Origin: Cubamyces lactineus
Lineage: Eukaryota > Basidiomycota > Agaricomycetes > Polyporales > Polyporaceae
Direction: 5' to 3'
Assembly: GCA_022376465.1 (NCBI GenBank)
Contig: JACDTU010000002.1
Location: 1,922,001 to 1,986,000, forward strand
Length of the DNA: 64,000 bases
Part shown: positions 1 through 10,300 of the stretch, piece after piece
Numbering within the stretch: the first letter of the stretch is position 1
Layout of the letters: each line of letters opens with the position of its first letter
Translations under genes and position numbers: made by a program
Notes under the pieces: generated by a model
What the model saw: only the letters and a program-made list of their open reading frames with translations
Told to the model about the DNA's origin: nothing
The model's database searches: none

Positions 1-55
1 AGGATTCTGCGTGTATTGAGTGGACAAACAGGGTGACCATGAACGAATTACTCAC

Positions 56-495
56 GAATTCGCACAACCGCTCCCATCGCGCCACAACGGTATCCAATGC
101 CGGTTTCGCCTTAGTGGCAACCAAAGCCTCGAACAGCGCCAGCTGCTTCTCTACATCATTGGGGTGCGCGTCCGCCTCTGCCTCGAGTTTCGCGATCTTT
201 GCGGCAACTGCTGGTTCGGGGAACGCAACTGGCCTACGGAAGAGAGACGCGAGAGACAGCAGTCGACTTTGTGTACTTGTAGGATGTTTTGAGGGAAATG
301 TTGCAGCGTGGACCAGAGGCGTATATCTAGGAAAACTGGAAAGCGAGCGGAATGGTGCCAGAGAGAGTGGTGGAGGTCGTAGAGGACGGGCATGGGTACA
401 GCAAGTACCCACTCGAAGGATCTACATGGCGTGTCGTCGTCAGTGGTTCGTAGATACAAGCGTAGCGACATCATACTTACTGCGGGCATCGACAT
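56..495 (-). CDS. Mitochondrion-targeted protein, N-terminal part (gene runs off left edge)
   Basis: Two exons are visible: 481-495 (MSMPA) and 56-421, joined in phase 0, then a donor (GTGAGT) at 55 leading to exons outside the window. The 127 visible residues start with a long Arg/Ser/Pro/Leu-rich stretch without a single Asp or Glu until about residue 73, which is a textbook mitochondrial presequence. The next segment is a charged helix (AKIAKLEAEADAHPNDVEKQ) followed by VVARWERLCEF. The arrangement of short acidic helices after a presequence recalls the N-terminal region of fungal i-AAA proteases (Yme1), but this is only a resemblance in pattern and the catalytic part is not in the window. 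The gene is divergent from the hydrolase gene at 1205, with about 0.7 kb between the two starts. Mitochondrial targeting is a firm inference; the family is not identified. Confidence 0.6.
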
Positions 496-1204
496 GGTCG
501 ACCGCGGCGTTGGGCGGCCTGCCTAGAGATGTTGAACAAGCAGCGGACGAAAGTAACACGTACGGTAGCGGCGGGAGGCAAAAGCAGACCAGACACTCGT
601 CCGGGGACGCTCGGCACGTGCGTTACGCAAGCCGTAGGCGCTAATATGTGTAGGCGCCTTGAGTACGTCTGGTTGAGACGCCCGTGCCCTGGCTCAGCTT
701 CAAAGCAGACTTACATATAAGCCTAAACACCTACAATGCTCGACTATCCTTGTGCGCTTGAAGCTCTCGGTGTACCAACTCGTGCCTATATTGCTCCTCA
801 GTCTGCTTTAGTTCATTGTACTTACTCTCGGCCCTACCAGAGAGCTGCGTTGAACGATCAGAGGTGCGAAAGGTGCTGCGGGGAGACCATCCGGCGCGCT
901 TCGCGAACACGGCTCGGCTTTTTCCTGCATGGTGAACGCTCGTAGCTAATATCTAACCACTGTGAATCACGAGCTTCTTTGCTGCAGTCATAAGACGTAG
1001 CTTATTTTTACACAAACAGGTACGTTAAGAGGCGTGTACACACTGGAACAAATATTTGGGAGTTGTTGGAGAACACGCCGCTCACGCGGAACTTGAACCC
1101 ATTTCCTGACGCGCTCCTCATGACGTCGATTCGGCCTATCACCACGTCTCCACTCATCGATTGACCGGATGACCCGTTATCCCAGATAACAACAGCTGTA
1201 GCGT
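496..1204. other. Divergent intergenic region
   Basis: About 0.7 kb separate the start of the leftmost gene (minus strand) from the start of the hydrolase gene (plus strand). Short open frames here lack splice-consistent extensions or recognisable domains. It should hold both promoters; I see no clear individual element. Confidence 0.5.
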
Positions 1205-3117
1205 ATGGCACCTCCTCGTCGCACAGCCATGTCCGGGAAGAGTGACCTGACAAAGGTAGCCCCTCCCAAGGAGCTTAGCAACGACGAATGCCGTGGAGTA
1301 TACCGACGTTTATCGCGCCGCTTAGCGAGCTTCCGGAACTCGGCAGAGCTCTCAGCTAACATGGAAGCTGCGCTGGTCAACACAGATAACGCGTATCGTA
1401 TGAAGGAAGCATTCGTGAACGCACTCAACGCATGGGCCCAGGAAACATTAAAGCATATCTGGTACGCATGCCGCGAACCTGGTGGAGGTATGCTGCGCAT
1501 AATGCTCTACGATGGACTTGATACTAACCTATTATTCAAGGCCAGCCCCCGGACTTCGACCCTCTCTCAGACACTTCAACAGTCGGCCTACCCCCTCTAC
1601 CCGCTCAGGAGTATCTCGCACGGCTTCTCCACACTGTCCTCTTACTACACGTCACGTCAGAGAAAGAATACTCGAGCCGCACCCGCGCCTTCGTCTTCTC
1701 CATCGGCCCCGTCGACGAAGAAGTCATCGCCGCAACGCTCAAGAACCCCCGGCAAGCTATCGAAGAAGCGGGTAGGAAGACAGAGGCTGCGCGAGAAGAC
1801 CACGCCCGCCGGAGCAAAGTGCTGCGCATGGTCGGCATGGGCGTCGGTGCCGTCGCCGGAGGTGTTCTCATCGGGGTCACCGGCGGTCTAGCTGCACCCG
1901 CCGTGGGTGCCGCGGCCAGTACCGTCTTAGGTTTCCTAGGCGTCGGGGGCACCGCGGTTGGGATGTTGGCCACCGGACTTGCTGGTTCTTCTGTTGTTTG
2001 CGGCGCACTCTTCGGCGCGTATGGATCTAAGAAGACCGCGGAGGCCATCGGCGAATACACAAGGGAGGTCAAAGACCTCGCCATTCGTCCGGTATTTCAG
2101 CCTAGGGAGACCATGGCGGTCAGGCTCTGCGTCACTGGCTGGCTTGAAACTCCGGAGGACGTTACTGCCCCTTGGACCGTGTTCCGTGGAGATGACACGT
2201 TTGCGTTGCAATGGGTAAGCAAACACATCTTAGGTTTGAAACCATTGATTTCCGTTGCTCACATAGCGCCACAGGAAGTGGACGCCCTTCAGAAATTATC
2301 CAATGCCATGGTAGACCTCATCAAGGCCCAGGCGATGCAATACATCAAAGGCCAGATCATCAAGCAGACCTTCCTCGCCGCCCTATTCGCCGCGCTGTCT
2401 CCCATGGCTTGGATGAAGATTACCAAGATCATTGGTAAACCAACTCAATCTCTCGTCACACTCGCGTCTTCTGACTTACCCTCACCAACTTCCCCTCCAG
2501 ACAACCCATGGATGCACACAAAGATGCTCGCAGCCAAGACGGGGAAAGTCCTAAGCACGCTCCTCGCCGAGCGCGTCCTCGGAAGCCGCCCCATCACCCT
2601 CGTCGGGTACTCCCTCGGCTCGCTCGTCATCTTCGAAGCCCTGCAGCACCTAGCTTCCCTCCCCCCATCGCAAACCATCGGCCTCATCCAAGACGTCTAC
2701 CTCTTCGGCAGCCCAGTTTCGGCGGACCGTGCTCAGTGGGCTGCCATCCGCCGTGTCGCCGCAGGGCGCGTGGTCAACGGGTACGGGTCGAACGACTATG
2801 TCCTTGCGGTGCTCGCGAGGGTGTCGGGCATGAACTGGGGCGTCGCGGGGCTCGAGCCGGTGGAGGTGCAGGGTGTAGAGAACGTCGCTTGTGACCAGGT
2901 CGACGGGCACTTGAAGTGGAGAGGCATGATTGGGCAGTGTCTCGCGCAGTGTGGCGCGCCCGGCGTAGACAAGGCGGAGGTCCAGAGACAGCTCGATGCG
3001 AAGGCGAAGGCAATCGGAGAAGAGATTAATATGACTGAAGAAGAAGCAGAACAAGCTGTTGAAGCAGGACCTGGATCGGATGAAGCTGTAGTTGCTGAAA
3101 CATCAACACAAGTATGA
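1205..3117 (+). CDS. DUF726/TMCO4-type membrane-associated alpha/beta hydrolase
   Basis: Four exons: 1205-1487, 1541-2214, 2275-2434, 2501-3117 (577 aa); the first intron has a good branch site (ATACTAAC). The protein has a charged N-terminal part, a Gly/Ala-rich hydrophobic block around residues 190-255 that probably makes one or two membrane hairpins, and a C-terminal alpha/beta hydrolase core. The nucleophile elbow is GYSLGS (Ser about residue 411), followed by DVYLFGSPVSAD and a candidate catalytic His in VDGHLKWRG. This order is typical of the DUF726 family (human TMCO4, yeast Mil1/YFL034W), whose natural substrate is not settled. The last ~30 residues are acidic and low-complexity. An in-frame ATG eight codons downstream (1229) is an alternative start. 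The family call is firm; the exact activity is unknown. Confidence 0.9.
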
Positions 3118-3271
3118 CGTATGGGACCACTGGCCGATGTATGATCACAAGGCGCGTTAGCGCAAGAGTGTATTTGTAGTAGATAGCAAACTAGATGTCC
3201 ATGAATCGTGTAGCTAGGTAGATAGTCCGTAAAGAGTGCGCGAAAGCAGTGTACAAAATCCGTCGGCAAGT

Positions 3272-4498
3272 CTATTGCAGCAGCGATGTCAGATCACCGA
3301 GATTCAACCCCAATTGGTTCAATAGATCCTAGAGAACACGGAGTATGAGCGACATCCGTAAGATAGGAGACATCTTGCTTACCTCTAGCTTTGAAACAAC
3401 GCCTCCTAGAGGGCATGAGAAGTCCACGTTCTGGGTGATAGTGTGCTTGATTGGAATCGAGAAGATCTTAAGCGCGACCTACAATGACAGAGAAAGTGTC
3501 AGTCCTTTGACAATCTGATATCTAGCAACTCTGCTTACCTTCACATATACGGTGAGCTTAACGTTCGAAGCGGGAATACTTGGGTCAAGACCACAGTGCT
3601 TCGCTAGGTCAATGACAACTGCCCCGCTAGGGTCCGAAGTAACATTGTAAGCGACAGTGACGGGGAAGGTGAAGTTCGTCTGCTCGTGCTGCTTCAACTC
3701 GACTTTGCCCAGGTGGCCAAAGCCGATCTGCGTGTTGTTGATGGGGTATATGACCTGCGCGTCCAGGGAGGAAATGGTGACGGAGAAATAGTTCGGGTTG
3801 TTGATGCTGCATGGACGTCAGTAACACTGCCTTGCGAAGGACCAAATACGAAGACGTACCTGACGTTGACAGGCATGCCGAGACTGATACTTTCCGTGTC
3901 GGTATCGATGTTGAATGTGCTCGGGTCTGGCACGGGTTCACCGACAATGAGGTTAGGAGGGCGGAGCCACTACGTAGATGATGACCGTGTCAGGAGGCAT
4001 CCAATGCATAGCAATTGGGGAAATGACATACCAGAGCGAGCGAGAGGATTATGCTAATAACAAGGAACACGAAGATCATAATCGTGCAGCAGAAGAACCG
4101 GCCAAAGCAGCTTGCCCGGCTGCCCTTAGTCCACATCTCGCCCTGGTGCTCATATCGCCATTTCCGCATGTTCGTCGACGTCCTATGCACACAACCCTCG
4201 TCAGTCACTTTCATTACAACAACAGACTCGACACCGAATGCAAATGCAACGAGGACACTCACTTCTCGCCCATAGGGACGGGCACCGCGTCCTCGCCATG
4301 GTCATAGCCACTGCGCAGCGCAGCACCCCTCTCCTTCGCACGCCCAGACGCATCGTATTCGTCCCCGCCGTCAGCGTAGGTCCCATGCTCATACGTCCTC
4401 TGCGCCTGTTGCTGCTGTACTTCATATGGGTTGAATGGTGCGTCCTGGTATTGCTGCGGATACTGGCCGCCGGCATACGGGTCCCTGTATGCTGCCAT
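3272..4498 (-). CDS. Single-pass membrane protein with LEA_2 (WHy-type) domain
   Basis: Six exons on the minus strand: 4263-4498, 4032-4182, 3860-3969, 3539-3806, 3383-3478, 3272-3328 (305 aa); all phases agree. The N terminus is a Gln/Tyr/Pro-rich cytosolic tail, followed by a basic Cys-rich stretch (CFGRFFCC) and one membrane span at about residues 110-132. The rest is a beta-rich domain with NPNYFSVTISSLDAQVIYP, NNTQIGFGHLG and TNFTFPVTVAYNV, the pattern of LEA_2 domains as in plant NDR1/HIN1-like proteins and fungal membrane proteins of this fold. Exon 6 adds only 18 residues. In fungi such proteins are linked to membrane or vacuolar surfaces, but the role of this one is not known. It lies tail-to-tail with the DUF726 gene, with 154 bp between stop codons. 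Confidence 0.82.
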
Positions 4499-5145
4499 GG
4501 CTCGCGTGCGCTGATGATCTTATGTGGTCGTCGTTAAGAAAGCGGTCGTAACGGGTAAGAGGGCAAGTCACGGCGATGGAGGAATTTACCGACGAGGTGA
4601 GGGCGATTTATGAAGCGACCTGCGCGAGAGTGGGGGTCCAGGAATAAGAGCAGGGGGGAGCGAGACCTAGTACAGCCTTGCTGAGCCGTCTCAAGACCGT
4701 TCGCCGCAGTCAGTAGTGGCGCTGCACGTGGCAAAGATGCAATACTGGGCGCTTCTGCACTCATCATAGTCGGCCGTTCACCGCGCTGCATCATCTGAGG
4801 ACAGCTCAACTTCTGAGAAATAACATATTCGCATAGGTCAGCATGTCCAGCATTTGTCTTCAGTTGTATGAGGAAAGCTCTCATCTGATTTTTCCGTTCT
4901 GGTTCCTGATCGTGTGGATTATATTCTCGTAATATGTACGATAGCCCCGTCGTACATGGGATCGGGAGATGGTTATATGCGCATAGAATGCCTAGCGATA
5001 CATACATAGAGTCAAAATAAAAGGACAGCGAACGCTGAGAATCCGACCACTTTTACATCAAAAGTCATCACACTTAAGGTACACCTTGCACCGAAGTCGG
5101 CCTCCAGCCATGGAGGCGATGCGCGCAGAACGCCGAGGCCATATT
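4499..5145. other. Intergenic, no gene seen
   Basis: About 650 bp between the start of the LEA_2 gene and the stop of the RING gene, both on the minus strand. A 157-codon minus-strand frame overlaps it but has no domain, no compatible splice sites and mixed composition. Probably the LEA_2 promoter plus the RING gene 3' end. Confidence 0.5.
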
Positions 5146-6764
5146 TCATGAGAAGCCGCTGCCGTTTCCAGGAATGAACGGCGTTCGTTGCCCTCCAGAA
5201 GTAGATGCGACAAGTGATGGGGCCCGCACAGAAGAGACGGAGCCAGACGGAGCCAGAGAGCCTGAGCTAGAAGCAGAAGCCATCGGAAGTCGACGTGAGC
5301 TGCCGGGAGGAGCGAAGCGCTGAGTTTGGAAGTTTTGTCGCGGCTGAGGCTGCTGAGCAACATGCTCAGAGGTACGCGACGTGGATGTGGTACGTCCCAT
5401 GCTGCCTGGAGTCTGTGGGACAAAGCGTTGTGATCCGCCTGAAGCGACTAGCTGCGGCGTTCCGGGAGGCAACGATGACGGTTGTCGAGAAAGTATTTTG
5501 GAGCCAGATCTAAGCTGAGGAGTTGGAGGTGGTGGCATATCTGCACGGGGGAGTGGCGCGTGCTGTTCCAATCTTCGAGAGGGGCGGGTAGGGGGCTGCA
5601 TAGAAGTCTCGTCTAGGTTGGTATTGTCTTCAGCTTCAGCACGTCCAAGGGCGCGTCTGGCCGAACCAGACTGAATATGGGATAAGATAGGCATCGCCAT
5701 AGATTGCGCTTGCGCACTTCGAGGTGGGACGTATGCGAAGTGTCTGCCGATCGACGTGCATTCCGTGTCAAAGTGAGCATGGCCTGAGAATGGGATTGAA
5801 CGTACTGAATGTTCTGTTTCTCGGGCTTGGCGCCGGGTACTTGGAGTGATTGACGAGAGTTGAACTGAGGCCGGTGATGGCCCAGAGGGAGAGTCAGTCG
5901 GTCCGGCCCTATAGGGGTCGCTGTGGACCGAGGGCTAGAAGTCCGTTGGCCACTATAGTAACTACCTGATATGAGCACCTAGAACCTGTTCGCGGTCAGC
6001 GCATAGCTAGCGTACCCATCATCGTCCATTCGTGCGCGCTTGCCGTTGACATTTAGCCCTTGTGCATTGCCGCTGCTGCTCATGTGTAACTGTTGCCTCA
6101 GGTTGCTGTTTTCTATCCGCAGTTCGTCAACCATTCTATCAGATCATCTTCGTCAATATGCAGCCCCTTAAGCACATGAAGAATAGCTTTACTTCCGGAG
6201 ACGTTTCGTCTCCGCTTGCTGCTCCCTGCAGCGTTCATGAAGCGGACGGTACTGGTGATATTTCTTCTTGAGGTAACGGACAAGCGTGGCCATTGTACTC
6301 AGCTGAAACTGGGAATTTGGTGTATTAAGGCACTGCAGACCGGGCCGTGAAAGTCGAACATACCCTGAGTGAAAAGGCGACAGTATCGAACCCTTGGGAT
6401 ACCGAACCGAACCAATTGGACAACGGAGGTTCCAGCTGCCGGGCTCCTAAGAAGGACAGCATTAGGAAGTTTCTTTTGTAGACGCACCTCGCGTTGAAGT
6501 GGCATGAGCTGCATCTTGGGGTTCCCGCACACCGCGCAAGTTTGATCTGCATCTGGGCGGGTGACGGTCACTGGGCGGGTCCATGTGCAGATCGACATGG
6601 CGCTCACTGAGATGAGTGTTGCAGACAACATGTCCACAATCTGTTAACCAAAAAGGTATAGAGGAGAGAGCACCAGATTCCCTGCTGAATTCGAGGTGGC
6701 ATACACCGCAATTGACGAACTCCCAGAAATCGAATTCGGCAGTTTGGCCTGAGAGGTTAGACAT
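5146..6764 (-). CDS. ZIP3/HEI10-like RING-finger protein (meiotic crossover type)
   Basis: Six exons: 6608-6764, 6488-6552, 6364-6435, 6193-6302, 6016-6135, 5146-5920 (432 aa). A RING domain fills the first ~75 residues (NCGVCHLEF, PFWLTDCGHVVCNTHL, CAVCGNPKMQLMPLQ). It is followed by EPPLSNWF, a Lys-rich coiled coil (VRYLKKKYHQY, then ELRIENSNLRQQL), and a long Ser/Pro/Gln-rich disordered tail. This layout, N-terminal RING then coiled coil then unstructured tail, is that of the ZIP3/RNF212/HEI10 family of SUMO/ubiquitin ligases acting at meiotic crossover sites. The acceptor of exon 6 (5920) was chosen because it keeps the frame from GDPYRAG to the end; a nearby acceptor at 5952 leads to a different, shorter frame. 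The start is 0.6 kb from the divergent JmjC gene. Role in meiosis is inferred from family. Confidence 0.8.
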
Positions 6765-7384
6765 AGCGATGTCCTATCGTCAAAAGAAGGAGAGCGCTCT
6801 GACGAGAAGATAGATGCAGCGCACTGAAGGTGATCAAACACTGCCCTTGTGAGCGGAGTCGCGAAGAAGCTGATGACACGCGATTCCTGGCTCTATACTT
6901 GTGATGGGTCGCGACCGTGACATAGTCACGCTGCTACCTATTTTGATCCTTTCTGTGCAAACCCTTGTGACTGTGACCTGCTGTGCGCAGCTGGGCCGCA
7001 ACTTGCCTAGCCTTAGCTCTACGGCACCCTTAGAGGCAGTTCATATTAGACAAAAACCGCATGAGATACAGTATGTACGTGTTGGAGTACTTACAATGGC
7101 ACTGCCTGGTCTACATGAGTCGCGGAGCATCTCAAGCGCTGACAGAAGCTTAGCAGCGGGCGCCTCATCGAGAAACGAGGCTTCAATACAGCCTTGGGCG
7201 CTTTCTGTAGGACTGACTGCAGATCATTGGTGCAGCTCCTTCGGCTCTCTTGTACTTGTATCCATCCCTCCGCCTCCTCCTTTCTTCCCTCCCATCATAC
7301 CCCTGCTTTCGTCGACCTCATCGTACCCGGATTGTTGAGGCTCAAACAAGCTTTACTCCGCTTGTCGCAAATACCTATTCCACC
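6765..7384. promoter_or_regulatory. Divergent promoter region between RING and JmjC genes
   Basis: 620 bp lie between two divergent start codons. A CT-rich run at about 7260-7310, just upstream of the JmjC start (context CCACCATGG), is typical of fungal core promoters and 5' leaders. No specific operator is recognised. Confidence 0.4.
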
Positions 7385-10300
7385 ATGGAGGGACAGCGCG
7401 AGAGACTCATGAACGCGGGCTGGTCAGAACCGCGTCCTGTATCCAAACCTACGCGGCCCTCCCTTTCCTCCACGTCCCAACAACCGTCGCAGCCTCATAT
7501 GCTACCCTCAAATCCCCGACCGACATATGTGTCTTCGCTCAAGCCTCCTTCACCGAAGTTTTCGACTATCTCAATCGGCCCCTCTCTTGCAGAGAGTTCC
7601 CGTTCTCCTCAACCACCTTCTCCTCCGAGGGCCGATAATAGCACTGGTTCACACATGTTCAGCCAATCACTCCCCAGAGTCACTGCCAAAGCCTGGTCTG
7701 TACAGTCCCTTTGTCAAAAATTCACCCGTTTCAAGGAGGTCCGCCGGATTTCTGCCCAAGCCGACCCGGCAACTTTGGCCAAAGCCCTGGATGACTACGA
7801 AGTGGACGGGATACCTCTCATTATCGAGGACTGGCACAAGCATACTGCTTGGCCTAGCGATATATTCAGCCTGGAGTGGCTGCTCAAGACGGCTGGGGAC
7901 GAGAGTTTGTGAGCTCTTCTATCCTCAACAACATGTATTCACGACACGGTTCTTCAGAGATCAACGTCCGTAACATGCATGACCGGCAGGACCAATCCAT
8001 GACCCTGTCTGAGTTTGTGGATCTGTCACGTTCTCAACCTTACCATGCTGTGGCGGGAGGTTCGGCGCCATTCACAGACGACTCTTACCGGTGTCTCTAA
8101 CTTGGTTACACAGAGACACAGAGACTGTATTGGAAAGATGCAGATTGTCCACCCGCATGGAGGCAGTGGCTTCTCGAATCTGGTACTATACCCTCACGCC
8201 TCTTACCTGGGTCAACCGACGATTACTTGGGGTACCTGTCTTCCTCGGTCAGCCACAAATACCTTGTATTGCCTCATGTGTCTATCCCATCTGACTCTAC
8301 ACCGCAGGAAGCTATAGAGTCATTACTCTGCTATATGGGGATTGGCGACACTTATACAGCAGCGCACAAGGATCTGTGTGCTTCTTCCGGCCATAACCTC
8401 ATGTGCTTCGCTGAACAGGACGGATCGTCTTTCTGGTTCATGACTGCCGCTAATGATGCACCTGCGGTCGCGAGATATTTTCAGACCGAGCTCAAGCAAG
8501 AGCTCGACTGGGAGACACACGTAACAACCGTGGAGGAGCTCGGCAGGGCACCCTTCGACGTCTATGTCACCGAGCAGAAAGTAGGGGACCTAGTCCTTGT
8601 CCCACCCCGGAGTTGCCATCAAGTCGTTAATAAAGGCGGACTGGCGATGAAGACAAGCTGGTCTAGGATGACGCTGGACAACCTGAGAACTGCGCTTCAT
8701 TGCGAACTACCAATCTATCGCAGGTGCGTTCTTGGGTCCCTGCTCGACATGACTCGGATATACTCACAGAGCCCACAATTTTCAGAGTGTGCCGACCAGA
8801 ACAGTATCGGGTCAAGACGATCCTGTATAAATCTGTCCTACATCTCACTGAAGAGCTCCAGCTCGCTCTGAATCCCGATCTGAAGCCTAGACCAGAAGCA
8901 GAATTAGCTGTAACCCTCGAGAAGGAGGACGTCGTCGGCGAGGTCGACAATCCTTCCGCGCTCGGTCTCGTCAATTACGAGTCGTCGACGTCATCCAGTC
9001 GTGCCTCTACACCGGAGGTATTCCAAGATATCATAGGGCGAGCGAAGAAGCTCAAGCAGCTGCTACAGCTCTTCGATGAGGTTCTCTGCGAAGAGTTCGC
9101 GTCTTGCCATGAAAAACTCCGGCACGCTCTTAATAACGAGGGTAGCTCAGGGTGGGGATTGACGCCTCACTTCGCGGGTTTCGCAGACGGGGACGTCCAT
9201 AACAAGCTGATGCTCACACTTTCTCCCCCAATCAACACACACGGCCCTCCTACCGCAGACAAAGCGAAGGAACGCCGGTCGTCGTGCAACCTTGCCTGCG
9301 ACTTTTGCGGGGCTGATATGTTCCAGAGTTTCTTCGAATGCAAGGAGTGCAGATCCCCAGGGCCGGTCTCATCATCGCAGATCGGCGATGGTCTTCTTGT
9401 GTGCGCGGCGTGTTACGTTGAAGGTCGTCTATGCAAGTGCGGGGAGATGGAGCCGGTTCAATACAGGCGCTTCGAAGTGCTTGTATCGGATCGCAATCAG
9501 GCAGCTCGTCTACTGTCTCGCGCATCACCAGGCGAAGGTCCTGTGCCGGAGCTGAGAATGCAGTACGTCGTCGTTCAACATCCTAGATATCATCCTGATC
9601 AGCAATTCACCCGCAGAGATCTGCTGCCCAATGGGTTCTCTGTCTTCGAGGCCGCTTGTAACCTGCATCGTTATCGAAATGAAATTCATGACAAAGTAGG
9701 TCGTCCCGCGGACCCATGTATCCACCGTACACTCAACAATCAACAGCTTTGGGAAGTTCGTAAATGTCGCGCCAGCTCACACTTGCGCTCCCACAAGTCA
9801 CTCTACCGCGAAACTCTCAATTGCAGTACATGTCATGGATCCAAGTGCTTCCCCCACCTCCTGGAGCAGGGTACACACGCTGCTGAGGCCCTGATTGCGG
9901 TTTTCCGACAGCGCAAGTCCAAAAACGACCTATACCATGCCGTACACGTAGTCAATATGAAAACAGCCCGACATTCAGGAGACAAGCTGATTACAACTGA
10001 CATCGACGGGACTTTGACTCCCCTGAAGCGGCTTCTCGTCGCTGCTCTTAACTTCCCGAGATGTAGACCTGGTCATCAACGTGTTCAGCTCGGCTTCTAT
10101 GACTGCGAAAACGAGGCCAGTATGCTTGTGCTTGCGACTGAATACAGCCTCCTGATGCATGTATATCTAGGCCCAGACCTTCGATCTTCCTGCGCCCAAA
10201 AGCAGTGCGCGCACTCCTGTCACACCGGCACTCAACACGTCTGCAAGATTGGATCCCGACATCGTGTTGGACTCGGGGTCTTCGTCACCTCTGACATCTG

